Source: Chryseobacterium indologenes (GTDB taxonomy: Bacteria > Bacteroidota > Bacteroidia > Flavobacteriales > Weeksellaceae). From it: a DNA stretch of 64,000 nucleotides. The notes beneath the pieces are model-generated. The model was not told the origin of the DNA and ran no database searches. It saw only the letters and a list, made by a program, of their open reading frames with translations. Where the stretch lies: the NCBI GenBank assembly GCA_016025055.1, contig CP065590.1, positions 2,356,001-2,420,000 of the forward strand. The letters are read 5' to 3'. Of this stretch, positions 1-8,545 are shown in pieces. Both the position numbers and the translations under genes were made by a program. Every line of letters starts with the position of its first letter. Within the stretch, counting starts at the first letter, position 1.

Positions 1-1086
1 TCCACGGAACAACACACCATGAGGCAGAACAATAGCCATTGTTCCATTCTCTGCCAAATGATAAATCATGTGTTGCACAAATGCAAAGTCAGCTTTGCTT
101 GAAGGAGCTAATTTTCCATATTGGCTAAAACGGTCATCATTTAAAAATAATGGATTGGCACTCCATTTCGCTGAAAAAGGAGGATTTGCGACAATTGCTT
201 CAAATGGCATATCGTTTAAATGCTGTGGATGTTCTAGTGTATCCTCTTGTTTTATATCGAACTGACGATAATGCACTCCATGCAAGATCATATTCATGCG
301 AGCAAGATTGTACGTTGTACGGTTCATTTCTTGTCCGTAGAAATTATTGACATCTTTTACTTCTCTTGCAACACGTAATAGTAATGATCCTGAACCACAA
401 GTTGGGTCATATACCGATTTTAAACGATTTTTACCTGTTGTAACAATTTTTGCAAGAATTTTGGATACTTCTTGAGGCGTATAAAACTCTCCCGCTTTTT
501 TTCCTGCACCGCTGGCAAACTGACCGATCAAATACTCATAAGCATCTCCTAAAACATCCAATTCTGTATCATTCAATTTGAAGTCAATTTCATCGAGATG
601 CTTTAGAACTTTTACAATAAGTGTATTTCTAGCATCAGCAGTTCTACCCAGATTATTACTATTCAAATCCATATCAGAGAACAAGTCCTCAAAGTCTTCT
701 TCACTTTGTGTTCCCATTGTACTGAGCTGGATATTGGTCAGGATTTTTTGTAAATCTTCAAGGATGAAATTGTTATCACCTCTTTTGGTAATTTCGCTAA
801 ATAGTTCAGAAGGCTTTAAAAAATAACCCAATGTTTCCAGAGCTTCTTCTCGAATAGCTCCAATATATTCTAAACCTTTAGGCGTATCTTCTTTGATATC
901 TCTGAATTGGATTTGATCTTCTTCCAAAATGGAATTCGCATAGATTTCCATTTTTTCAGCCAAATACTTATAAAAAATAAATCCCAAAATATAATCTCGG
1001 AATTCATCTGCATTCATTTTTCCACGTAACGTATTGGCTATATTCCAGAGCTGTTGCTCTAATATTTTCTTCTGTTCTTCTGACAT
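1..1086 (-). CDS. hsdM: Type I restriction-modification DNA methyltransferase subunit HsdM (3' end outside window)
   Basis: The minus strand reads open from an ATG at 1086 to the window edge, about 362 residues of a protein usually near 500. It begins MSEEQKKILEQQLWNIANTL, typical of the HsdM N-terminal helical domain. The SAM-binding motif DPTCGSGS lies near residue 224, and the catalytic NPPF motif of N6-adenine methylases lies near residue 302 in the phrase AIVANPPFSAKWS. HsdM methylates adenine within the bipartite target chosen by HsdS. hsdS and hsdR are not visible and presumably lie further left. The C-terminus is cut by the window, not by mutation. It sits beside a mobile-element regulator, so it is probably island cargo. 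Confidence 0.93.
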   Translation of the reverse strand, partial: MSEEQKKILEQQLWNIANTLRGKMNADEFRDYILGFIFYKYLAEKMEIYANSILEEDQIQFRDIKEDTPKGLEYIGAIREEALETLGYFLKPSELFSEITKRGDNNFILEDLQKILTNIQLSTMGTQSEEDFEDLFSDMDLNSNNLGRTADARNTLIVKVLKHLDEIDFKLNDTELDVLGDAYEYLIGQFASGAGKKAGEFYTPQEVSKILAKIVTTGKNRLKSVYDPTCGSGSLLLRVAREVKDVNNFYGQEMNRTTYNLARMNMILHGVHYRQFDIKQEDTLEHPQHLNDMPFEAIVANPPFSAKWSANPLFLNDDRFSQYGKLAPSSKADFAFVQHMIYHLAENGTMAIVLPHGVLFRG

Positions 1087-1349
1087 TGAAATAAGCGTTA
1101 TTTGATTAGGGATTTTTAATCCTTAAGAATCCACTAAAATAGTAAACTTTTAGCTACTAAACATTATGTAGGCTGTAAAAAAGGTGGTTGTTTGAATAGA
1201 TAAATTTGGTCTAGAAAATTTTAAAAATTCGTTTATTACAAGTAATACTAGGAGAAGTCATCTATTTCTTTCTATAATAATTTAAAGAACTTTTTTTTTC
1301 TTTCATTTTATTCATCTGTTTTTGACAAGGCTATCTTAGAAGTATTCGT

Positions 1350-2189
1350 TTACAAATCTTTATCCATATATTCTTCTAAAGAAGATTTCAGTTGGTCTAA
1401 AAATGCGGTTCGGGAACCTGCACGATATTTCATTCGATGGAAAGAATGATGCAAATCTCCTAAAGAAATCTGAAACATTCTTTCTAAAGCCAAACTGATT
1501 TTGCGTATTCCTATTTTACCATCAGAAAGAGAGCTATTTGCGTAAAGAGCATAAATCAGTTCTATCAAGGCATTTTTGGTATCCGTCCAAAGGATGCTAT
1601 CAGATATATCCCTCGCAGAAAAATCTGCCATTTCATCATCATTGATTTTTTGGAGAATGTAGGTATAGAGTAGTTCATTGGCTATTATCCGAGCCACTTT
1701 GTTATCATAATAAGTTGAAAACAGGGGGTCAATTTCAAATACAAAACTATTCAAACCATCGTGGAAATTAATATTACCTAATCTAAAGTAGGTTTCATCA
1801 CGGTCGGTTCTTCCTGAACGGTAATATCTGTAAAAATCTGAATTGTAGATATGCTCCCTGTATTCCTGTTTTAATTCCTTCAACTGTTCCAAAAAATAAC
1901 TCGCATACATTTTCCCTCCATCAACAGGGCAAGCTGTCTGTATGCGAAATATCTTATTGTGGTAAATAAGCTTGGAGAGAATATATGGCTTGATATTGCG
2001 AAAGAAATTGATCTCCTCCCAATGGTTTTTAAAACCTTGCTTTGTAATGTCTTCTCTTATTGACCATAAATATTCTTTTAGGTATATAGTCATTTGATAT
2101 GCTTCATCAATAGTATTAGGTGCAGACAGCGAAATAGCATTTTCTTTTCGCTGTATCTCCGATATGATATGATTTAGTGAAGATGTCAT
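1350..2189 (-). CDS. rteC: RteC-family regulator of a Bacteroidetes conjugative element
   Basis: This is a 279-residue protein resembling RteC, the regulator of excision and mobilisation in CTnDOT-type conjugative transposons. Family-like features are the C-terminal blocks LIELIYALYANSSLSDGKIG and SRTAFLDQLKSSLEEYMDKD, and a Trp/Arg-rich N-terminal half. In CTnDOT, RteC acts after the RteA/RteB two-component pair to switch on excision genes; no rteA or rteB is visible here. The 263 bases between this gene and hsdM hold nothing I recognise. The gene supports reading the whole left end as part of an integrative element whose integrase lies at 15777-17033. Confidence 0.8.
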   Translation of the reverse strand: MTSSLNHIISEIQRKENAISLSAPNTIDEAYQMTIYLKEYLWSIREDITKQGFKNHWEEINFFRNIKPYILSKLIYHNKIFRIQTACPVDGGKMYASYFLEQLKELKQEYREHIYNSDFYRYYRSGRTDRDETYFRLGNINFHDGLNSFVFEIDPLFSTYYDNKVARIIANELLYTYILQKINDDEMADFSARDISDSILWTDTKNALIELIYALYANSSLSDGKIGIRKISLALERMFQISLGDLHHSFHRMKYRAGSRTAFLDQLKSSLEEYMDKDL

Positions 2190-2301
2190 TTAGTAAACTA
2201 CTATTTGTTAGTTTTTTTCATATGAAGTATTTTGAAATACAAATAGTTAAAAAGTATTTATAGAAGCTATCCTCAAACAAGCCAAACTATTTACATAAAA
2301 A

Positions 2302-2395
2302 AAATCACTACTAACCGACAAAAAAATATAAGGAGCCATCTGTTCAGGTAGCTTCTTTTTTCATATTTTAGTTTTACTACACACTAAAAATATGA
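2302..2395 (+). repeat. Orphan left-end remnant of the IS4-family element
   Basis: These 94 bases match the left end of the element at 4163-4257 almost exactly, from AAATCACTACTAACCGAC up to the ATGA of the transposase start. I see two differences: one A fewer in the A run, and GCTTC instead of GCTCC. The match stops at the start codon, and the next bases belong to a truncated acyltransferase. It is therefore a scar of a former insertion or of a recombination event, in the same orientation as the full copy. Confidence 0.85.
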
Positions 2396-2404
2396 AGTGT
2401 TATC

Positions 2405-2665
2405 ATGCCGGGAGTTTCCATAGGAAACAACTGTATTATCGGTTCTTTAAGCGTAGTAAGTTCTTCTGTTCCAGATAATTCGGATTATGTTGGAAGTCCC
2501 GCGAAATTCATTTGTACTATTGATGAATATGGCGAACGATTGCTGACGAACAATGTGATGTATCCGCGAGAATTGGAACAAAACCGAAAAGCACTCGAAG
2601 ATTATCTCCAAAAAAATCTTCCGCACACCTACAAACCTGTGAAAAATTCTACTCCACGCCCTTAA
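2405..2665 (+). pseudogene. C-terminal fragment of a hexapeptide-repeat acyltransferase
   Basis: The 86-residue reading frame starts abruptly in left-handed beta-helix sequence (PGVSIGNNCIIGSLSVVSSS, then VPDNSDYVGSPAKFI). This is the last coil and capping segment of maltose/xenobiotic-type O-acetyltransferases, which normally run to 180-220 residues. Everything upstream is missing and is replaced by the IS remnant ending at 2395. The first ATG at 2405 is probably fortuitous. In the intact state it would have O-acetylated a sugar of a surface polysaccharide, consistent with the glycosyltransferase remnant and second acyltransferase just downstream. Confidence 0.7.
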
Positions 2666-2972
2666 CGCCAATTTTCAACATTCTTAGCGACAGTTCGCGG
2701 AAATCTCCCAACGTATTGTAAGCCGCATCTTCACTCAAAACACCGTGTGGGAAACCGACTGGAAATTTATTTTCGTTCGCCGCTTCGAAATCTTTGCTCC
2801 ATTCTTCGCTGTAGTAATAATTATAAAGTTTTTGGTAATTGGGTAGGTTCTCTTCCCATTTTTTCAATAGATTTTCCATTTCCTTGATCAACTGGTCGGT
2901 TTGGTTCAAGGCATTTTCCATCTCGGTGATTCTTTCAAGATCAATTTCCATTTCCATTAAAATTTGCTTCAA
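2649..2972 (-). CDS. DUF4298 family protein
   Basis: A 107-residue acidic protein with an N-terminal coiled coil (about residues 1-45), the signature KLYNYYYSEEWSKDFEA in the middle and GVLSEDAAYNTLGDFRELS near the end. This is the DUF4298 pattern; function unknown. It is cytoplasmic by composition, with no signal peptide. It overlaps the end of the acyltransferase fragment by 17 bases on the opposite strand and appears intact, although its surroundings are rearranged. Confidence 0.75.
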   Translation of the reverse strand: MKQILMEMEIDLERITEMENALNQTDQLIKEMENLLKKWEENLPNYQKLYNYYYSEEWSKDFEAANENKFPVGFPHGVLSEDAAYNTLGDFRELSLRMLKIGVKGVE

Positions 2973-3042
2973 AAATAAAAATTTAAAAAAGACTAAACGT
3001 ATATTTGATGAAAATTAAGTTTGCAAAGACGGTTTCCTTAGC

Positions 3043-3598
3043 ATGAAAAAAAGAAAATCCTCGTCCGAATCGGTTCTCTGCGTCATGGCGGCGCAGAAAA
3101 AGTTTTGGCGACTTTTCTTAAAAAACTTCCGGACGATAAATACGAAATTGATCTTCTACTGAATTTGTATTCCGGAAAATATCTGAGTGAAATCCCAGAT
3201 TGGATTAATGTTATTTACCTGAACAAAGGCGAGATGATTACCACCAACCGGCTTCAGGATATTCCGGTAAAAGCAATCCTTATCCGCACTTTCGGAATGC
3301 GGATTTCTTTGTTCTGAGCTCGAGATATGAAGGTTTTCCGACGGTTTTATTTGAAGCAATTACTTTAAAAAAGAAAATTATCGCCACCGAAGTTTCGGGA
3401 GTTAGCGAAATGCTGGAAAACGGAAAATTAGGACTTATTGTAGAAAATTCCGAACAGGGAATTTATGATGGAATGAAAAAAGCACTTGAAAATCCCGAAT
3501 CTTTCGACAAATACCTGGAAAATATGAAAGGTTACCAAATGCCATTTACCCTCGAAAAATCTGTGCAACACATTCAAAAAATCATCGATAATCTTTAA
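3043..3598 (+). pseudogene. GT4-type glycosyltransferase remnant with an internal deletion
   Basis: Two ends of one group-1 glycosyltransferase are joined. Residues from the frame containing RIGSLRHGGAEKVLATFLKK give the N-terminal donor-loop region up to about IPVKA (near 3272). The next recognisable sequence, in another frame, is NPYPHFRNADFFVLSSRYEG followed by FPTVLFEA, the conserved C-terminal nucleotide-sugar site with its two glutamates. Roughly 200 residues are missing between them. The likely start ATG at 3043 is also out of frame because of the A run at 3046-3052. The C-terminal part continues to a stop at 3598. The intact protein would have transferred a sugar during surface polysaccharide synthesis; this copy cannot. 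Confidence 0.75.
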
Positions 3599-3607
3599 TT
3601 TTGTCTT

Positions 3608-4213
3608 ATGCAAAGTAATCACACTAGTATCCAGAAGGATTTTTATAGGGAAAGCGGAAATTGGCTGTCTCCTTTGCAAATTTGGGCAAAATGCATCAAT
3701 CCCAACTTGCATTTTATCTATATCTTACGGAAAACCCAGCATTATAGGAAAAACTCTGTATTAGGAATGTTTTGGCGATTAGTTTTAAGGCATCATCAAA
3801 TTAAATACGGCTTCCAAATCTATCCGGAAACACAAATTGGAGAGGGTTTTTATTTGGGACATTGGGGAAACGTGGTGATCAACCCAAAAGCGAAAATTGG
3901 AAAAAACTGCAACATCGCACAAGGCGTATCGATTGCCCAAGCCAACCGTAGAAAAAATGAGGGCGTTCCTGTGATTGGTGACGAAGTGTGGATTGGTCCA
4001 AACGCGGTGTTGGTGGGAAAAATATCAATTGGCAACAATGTTCTGATCGCACCGAACGCTTATGTGAATTTCGATATTCCTGATCATTCTGTGGTTATCG
4101 GCAATCCCGCAAGCATCAGTAGCAATACCAATGCTACAATGGGATACATTAATAATAAAATTAAATCACTACTAACCGACAAAAAAAATATAAGGAGCCA
4201 TCTGTTCAGGTAG
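3608..4213 (+). CDS. Serine acetyltransferase-like hexapeptide transferase, 3' end replaced by IS sequence
   Basis: The first 185 or so residues form a left-handed beta-helix acetyltransferase of the SAT-like group. An N-terminal helical segment is followed by coils such as GWGNV-type turns, AKIGKNCNIAQGVSIAQ and DEVWIGPNAVLVGKISIGNN, and the cap VVIGNPASI. Such enzymes in polysaccharide loci O- or N-acetylate sugars. After YINNKI the frame runs into the left end of the IS element at about 4163, so the last 16 residues (KSLLTDKKNIRSHLFR) are IS-encoded. The natural C-terminus is probably near that point, so activity may be retained. It starts 10 bases after the glycosyltransferase remnant. 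Confidence 0.72.
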   Translation: MQSNHTSIQKDFYRESGNWLSPLQIWAKCINPNLHFIYILRKTQHYRKNSVLGMFWRLVLRHHQIKYGFQIYPETQIGEGFYLGHWGNVVINPKAKIGKNCNIAQGVSIAQANRRKNEGVPVIGDEVWIGPNAVLVGKISIGNNVLIAPNAYVNFDIPDHSVVIGNPASISSNTNATMGYINNKIKSLLTDKKNIRSHLFR

Positions 4214-4223
4214 CTCCTTTTTT
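4194..4223 (+). terminator. Terminator-like hairpin inside the IS left end
   Basis: GGAGC at 4194-4198 pairs with GCTCC at 4213-4217. The inner arms CATCTG and CAGGTA extend the stem with one mismatch, and six T follow. It lies between the IS edge and the transposase ATG at 4254, so it can block outside transcription from entering the transposase. The remnant copy at 2302-2395 carries GCTTC, which weakens the stem. Confidence 0.6.
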
Positions 4224-4253
4224 CATATTTTAGTTTTACTACACACTAAAAAT

Positions 4254-5481
4254 ATGAGCCATAAAAATACAGAAAAGAATTTAGTCGGTCAGCCAATTTT
4301 CAAACAAATATTGCAATTTATCCCCCGCAACAAGTTTGATTTATTGGTTAACAAGCATCAATCAGACCGATATTATAAAACATTTGATTCGTGGACGCAT
4401 TTGATGACGATGCTTTTCGGCATATTCAGCCGATGCGATTCTATGGGTGAAATATGCGATGGGATGCAAGGTTTGGCAGGGAAACTCAATTATTTGGGAA
4501 TGGAAAAATCTCCCGCCAAGAGCACGGCAGGCGATGGGCTTCGGGGCAGGGACAATGAATTTTTCAAGGATGTCTATTTTATGTTATTGGAACATTTCAA
4601 GTCCGTTTTGTCGGTCAGCCGTATTGATAATGTTTCTTTTGCCAAGCTTTTTATCTTCGATTCCAGTACCATACGCTTGTTTTCAGACATTATGAAAGGA
4701 GTAGGCAGAAACCCCAAGAACGAAGGAAAGAAAAAAGGCGGACTGAAAGTACACATGATGACAGATGCCCACAGCGATACGCCTGAATTTGTGAAAATCA
4801 GCGAAGCTAAACTGCACGACAAAAATTTTCTTCAGTATTTGAATCTGGCAGCCCACAGCATGATTGTTTTTGACAGAGCTTACAATCATTACCTGCAATT
4901 TGCCCATTGGACGGAGCAACAAGTCAATTTTGTGTGCAGATTGAAGAAAAATGCGGTATATCAAGTAGAGGAAGAACTCTTCAGACAAGAGTTGCAAGAC
5001 GGAGAATCCGGTGTTTTGCTGGAAGAGCACGTTCATCTCATTTACAAAGAAGACAATAAGCAAAAAACTTTATGCCTCAGAAAAGTAAACTACAGGGATG
5101 ATAAAGGGCGGATTTTTGAGTTTATCACCAATAATTTTGAAATCAGCCGGGAAGAAGTCGCTTTTTTTGTACAAACTTCGTTGGAACATTGAACTATTGT
5201 TCAAAAAACTCAAACAAAACTTCCAGTTACATTATTTTTATTCCGAAACAGAAAACGGCATCAAAACCCAAATTTGGTGTACCCTGATTGCACAGCTACT
5301 GTTGCAAGTTCTACGTGTAAAATCAAAGAGCAAAAAGGCATTTTCTACCATTGCGGCACTCATCAGGATTCATTTAATCAGCCATCTGGAAATATTTTGG
5401 ATGGTACAGAACAGCAGGAGAACTTACACGAAACAGAAAAAACGAAGAAAACCACCTTGGATACAGACAGAATTGTTCTGA
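4254..5481 (+). pseudogene. IS4-family transposase split by a one-base frameshift
   Basis: The N-terminal DUF4372 region begins MSHKNTEKNLVGQPIFKQIL. The first catalytic Asp lies in LFIFDSST and the second in IVFDRAYN. The YREK signature Y-2-R-3-E-6-K is complete in LYKLRWNIELLFKKLK but sits in the next frame, after the T7 run at 5162-5168. Removing one T restores EEVAFLYKLRW and a single protein of about 408 residues. All catalytic residues are otherwise intact. Either this copy is inactive or the T run is a sequencing error or slippage site. A transposase of this type would move the element by cut and paste. Confidence 0.85.
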
Positions 5482-5596
5482 AAAACAGAGAGGTGAGTTT
5501 TTGTATTCTTATAAAAACATATTGAAAAACAATGTTTTATGAAGGAATATTACTCATTTGTGTGTTTATCCGTTTGATAGTGAAAAAAATATAGTT

Positions 5597-6475
5597 TTAC
5601 CTGTTGATACTTCTTTCTAAAATCACCTCTTTCAGAATATTTGTACCGTTAATTGCTGATGGAAAGCCTGAATATACTGTCATCAAAAGCATTATTTCTT
5701 TTATTTCTGTTTCGGTAAGTCCAATATTTAAACCTGCGTTGATGTGGAATTTTAGTTGTGGTTCTGCAGTCCCTAAAGCTGCAAGTGCTGAAATTGTTGC
5801 AATTTGGCGATATTTCTCACTTAAATTGTCTCTTGAAAAAATGTCTGCATAACCGTATTCCAATATGAATTTTACTAATTCGGGCGAAAACTCATTGTAA
5901 GTATTTTTCAATCTCTCTACTTGTGAACTATCCAATTTTGATAATTCTTTTTCTCCTAATTTTAATCTGTCTGTTTGGTTAGAAATGGTTGCCGATTTTC
6001 CGATTTCATCTTTTATTCCTTGCTTTTGTCTTTCTTCCAATACTTCTTTCAAAGCATTCATTCCGTTAATGGCACTCGGAAAGCCAGAATATACTGACAT
6101 TTGCAAAATGACTTCTTTCAATTCGTTGATGGAACTTCCTGTATTTAAAGCTCCGTTGATGTGGACTTTTAATTGAGGTTTGGCATTTCCCATTGCTATT
6201 AATGAAGCCACAACTGCTATTTCTTTGGATTTTAAATCCAATCCTTCTCTGGCATAAATATCTCCGAAAGCGTATTCAATAATATATATTCCTAATTCAG
6301 GAGAAATATCTTTCAGGCTTTCAATTACTTTTTCACCTGCTTCTCCATCAATTTCCTTGAGTTTTTTCCAACCTCGCTCATATCTGTTTGATTGCATTTT
6401 ATTTGTTATTTCGGTTTGACAAAATACTTCTATACTAAAGCCTAATAGTAATATGGAGATAAAGATGTGTTTCAT
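5597..6475 (-). CDS. Secreted carboxymuconolactone decarboxylase family protein with two CMD domains
   Basis: A signal peptide (MKHIFISILLLGFSIEVFCQ) is followed by two CMD domains of about 125 residues, near positions 30-150 and 170-285. Both carry the paired phrases GDIYAREGLDLKSKEIAVVA / ADIFSRDNLSEKYRQIATIS and YSGFPSAINGMNALKEV / YSGFPSAINGTNILKEV. Neither domain has the CxxC of AhpD-type peroxidase partners, so it resembles the PcaC-like branch. The substrate is unknown and catalysis is unproven. Its ATG overlaps the stop of the upstream alpha/beta hydrolase gene (ATGA), so the two are probably translationally coupled. PcaC- and PcaD-like pairs are known in aromatic catabolism, but this pair is only loosely similar. 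Confidence 0.85.
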   Translation of the reverse strand: MKHIFISILLLGFSIEVFCQTEITNKMQSNRYERGWKKLKEIDGEAGEKVIESLKDISPELGIYIIEYAFGDIYAREGLDLKSKEIAVVASLIAMGNAKPQLKVHINGALNTGSSINELKEVILQMSVYSGFPSAINGMNALKEVLEERQKQGIKDEIGKSATISNQTDRLKLGEKELSKLDSSQVERLKNTYNEFSPELVKFILEYGYADIFSRDNLSEKYRQIATISALAALGTAEPQLKFHINAGLNIGLTETEIKEIMLLMTVYSGFPSAINGTNILKEVILERSINR

Positions 6476-7269
6476 TTCAAAAAATTAATTATTAGACGGT
6501 TTAATTCTTTAGGATTTTCTAAAGGGATATGATGTGCAGCATTCGGAATTATAAACATTTCACTATGTTTAATATTTTTCTTGATTTCTGTAGATACTTC
6601 CAGTGGGGTTGCAGTATCATCTTGTCCGCATAAGATGAGTGTAGGGCATAAAATATTAGGAAGCAATGCCGATACATTAGTTCTGTTTAAAACGGCGGTT
6701 TCAGTAGCAAGAGCCATAGCAACGGGATTTTGTCTCTGCATTATTGCTAATTCTTCTGCTTTATCTAAAGGGAAATGTTTGATAAAATGATTTGAAACAA
6801 TATTTTTCTGAATCAATTCCATTCGGTTTTTAAAATCTATTACATTCCCGTTTCTGAATGTAATAACCATATCTTGCCAAAAAGGAATTCTATGTGTATA
6901 TTCTGCTCTGGCACTTGTTCCTATGAGAATTAATTTAGACACTAATTCGGGATATTTAAATGCTAAACGCATAAAAACCATTCCTCCTTGAGATTGACCA
7001 ATCAATATCACGCTATGCAGATTCTTTTTAAGTATGAATAATCGAAAATCTTCTACTATATCATCTAATGACCAACCATTTTCATCATAAGTTGACTTTC
7101 CGTGGGCAGGCATATCAAAGGAATAACAAGTGAATTTTTTATTGAGTTCTTCTATCTGATATTTGAAAATGGTATTATCTACAAAAAGCCCGTGGGCAAA
7201 TATCACAGGGTTTCCTTTTCCTGATTGTTGATAGTGATATTCTGTTTTGTTAAGTGTAATATGAGGCAT
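6472..7269 (-). CDS. Alpha/beta hydrolase
   Basis: A 265-residue protein of the alpha/beta hydrolase fold. Oxyanion region: VIFAHGLFVDNTIF. Nucleophile elbow: GQSQGG (Ser near residue 93). The acid is probably Asp in CGQDDTATP near residue 216, and the catalytic His lies in NAAHHIPLENP near residue 246. No signal peptide. Length and sequence resemble 3-oxoadipate enol-lactonase-like esterases, but specificity cannot be read from sequence. It lies in a leftward operon between a SnoaL-like gene and the CMD gene. Confidence 0.88.
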   Translation of the reverse strand: MPHITLNKTEYHYQQSGKGNPVIFAHGLFVDNTIFKYQIEELNKKFTCYSFDMPAHGKSTYDENGWSLDDIVEDFRLFILKKNLHSVILIGQSQGGMVFMRLAFKYPELVSKLILIGTSARAEYTHRIPFWQDMVITFRNGNVIDFKNRMELIQKNIVSNHFIKHFPLDKAEELAIMQRQNPVAMALATETAVLNRTNVSALLPNILCPTLILCGQDDTATPLEVSTEIKKNIKHSEMFIIPNAAHHIPLENPKELNRLIINFLK

Positions 7270-7278
7270 ATGATTTGA

Positions 7279-7674
7279 TTATTTGAAAGCTAAATAAAGT
7301 GCATAAGAGTCTTCTAAAATTTTGTAACTACATATTTTACCATCTTCAACAACGAACTCTATCATAAAATCACTGGAAATTTCTCGTTGTGTCGGAATCA
7401 CAAAATGGGTAAAGTTTCCTATTGCAAATACTTTGTTTTCTTGCTCAAAATAATAGAGAATATTAAAATCTTTGGGCTGAAAATTTGCCTGAAAATTTTC
7501 AATAAACGAATTAATTTCTTCGATACCTTTTCTTTGACCAACGGTTGGAACGTTATCTGAACCTTTTACAGACCAAACAACTTCATTGCTCAACATTTCA
7601 AATACTTTTTCTTTGTCGCCTTTAAGAAAGTGGTCAAAGTAGGTTTTGATAATTTCAATGTTTGTTTTTTTCAT
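7279..7674 (-). CDS. SnoaL-like (NTF2-fold) protein
   Basis: A 131-residue polypeptide with the NTF2-like cone fold pattern: YFDHFLKGDKEKVFEMLSNE at the start, VVWSVKGSD, then EINSFIENFQANF and FMIEFVVEDGKICSYKILED at the end. SnoaL-like proteins bind small hydrophobic ligands or act as cyclases or isomerases. None of the family's catalytic sites can be assigned with confidence. No export signal. It is 9 bases upstream of the hydrolase gene in the same operon. Confidence 0.8.
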   Translation of the reverse strand: MKKTNIEIIKTYFDHFLKGDKEKVFEMLSNEVVWSVKGSDNVPTVGQRKGIEEINSFIENFQANFQPKDFNILYYFEQENKVFAIGNFTHFVIPTQREISSDFMIEFVVEDGKICSYKILEDSYALYLAFK

Positions 7675-7721
7675 TCCTTTTTAATTTTTAAGCAAAGGAA
7701 CAACAACATTGAGGGACAGTG

Positions 7722-8507
7722 TTAGGACTTCTTTTCGTTTTTGTGGTACTTTTCCCGAAACTCGGCAGGAGAAAAATCGGTTTTCTTTTTGAAAATTCGT
7801 GAAAAATAGGAATTATCTTCAAATCCCAATTTAAAAGCAATTTCACTTGAGTTTAAAGAAGAGTATAACAATAATCTTTTTGCTTCGGTGATTTTTACAT
7901 CTAATTGAAGTTGCTTTGCAGTAAATCCAGTTTCAGCTTTGCAAGTCTGATTGAAAATTTCAATAGTAACCCCTATTTTTTCGGCATATTGTTCGATTGT
8001 GAGGTTTTTATCTAAATTTTCACTGACCAATTTTTTAAATTTTGTAATCGTGTTATTTATTCTTGATGCTCTTGAATTGTTCAAAAGTGAAAATAAATAA
8101 GGAATTGCTGTTAGTTGATTTTTTCCTGACAACATTCGTTTAAAAATTTCTTCAATAAATTGCAAGTCGTCTTTTTGCAAGTCAACGAACGGAAATGAAA
8201 AATCAATATTTAAGTGTTTCGCAAATGGTTCATCAATAAGTAAAGTGTATCCGCAACTATCAGAAGAATAATTCCAATTGTGTACCTGTTTCGGATTGAT
8301 TGCGAAAATTCTATTTGGCAAAATTTCGTGCTCGTCAAAATCAATTACGTTTATTCCGCTTCCTTTAGTAAACCAAACCAACGAATAAAAAGCGTGTCTG
8401 TGAGGCCATTCAATTTCAGGGTCAGGTGTGTCTTCAAAAACTCCAACATAATATTGGGTGAATTGTTTTACTTCTGGAATAATGTCTTTTATGGAATAAA
8501 CTTTCAT
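7722..8507 (-). CDS. AraC-family transcriptional regulator
   Basis: A 261-residue protein with an N-terminal cupin-type sensor domain (about residues 25-100; WPHRHAFYSLVWFTKGSG and INPKQVHNW). A C-terminal double helix-turn-helix follows (about 160-258; LTIEQYAEKIGVTIEIFNQT and SSEIAFKLGFEDNSYFSRIF). It probably responds to a small ligand of the pathway encoded around it and regulates this operon. It is transcribed with its likely targets and separated from them by 47 bases. Confidence 0.92.
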   Translation of the reverse strand: MKVYSIKDIIPEVKQFTQYYVGVFEDTPDPEIEWPHRHAFYSLVWFTKGSGINVIDFDEHEILPNRIFAINPKQVHNWNYSSDSCGYTLLIDEPFAKHLNIDFSFPFVDLQKDDLQFIEEIFKRMLSGKNQLTAIPYLFSLLNNSRASRINNTITKFKKLVSENLDKNLTIEQYAEKIGVTIEIFNQTCKAETGFTAKQLQLDVKITEAKRLLLYSSLNSSEIAFKLGFEDNSYFSRIFKKKTDFSPAEFREKYHKNEKKS

Positions 8508-8545
8508 ATTAAAATATAATAAATTACAATGTCATTTTTAAATCT

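Larger units (their letters stand above)
4163..5497 (+). mobile_element. IS4-family insertion sequence (DUF4372-type transposase)
   Basis: The left end is defined by the duplicated copy at 2302-2395. The right end is my estimate from a short, imperfect inverted match (TCACTACT at 4167 against AGAGGTGA at 5489-5496). The element carries one transposase gene in two frames. It inserted at the very end of the acetyltransferase gene. I could not define a target-site duplication by eye, so the exact ends are uncertain. Confidence 0.65.

Noticed and set aside
2447..2671. 74-residue minus-strand frame opposite the acyltransferase fragment
   Set aside because: It is a shadow of the conserved hexapeptide sequence on the other strand.
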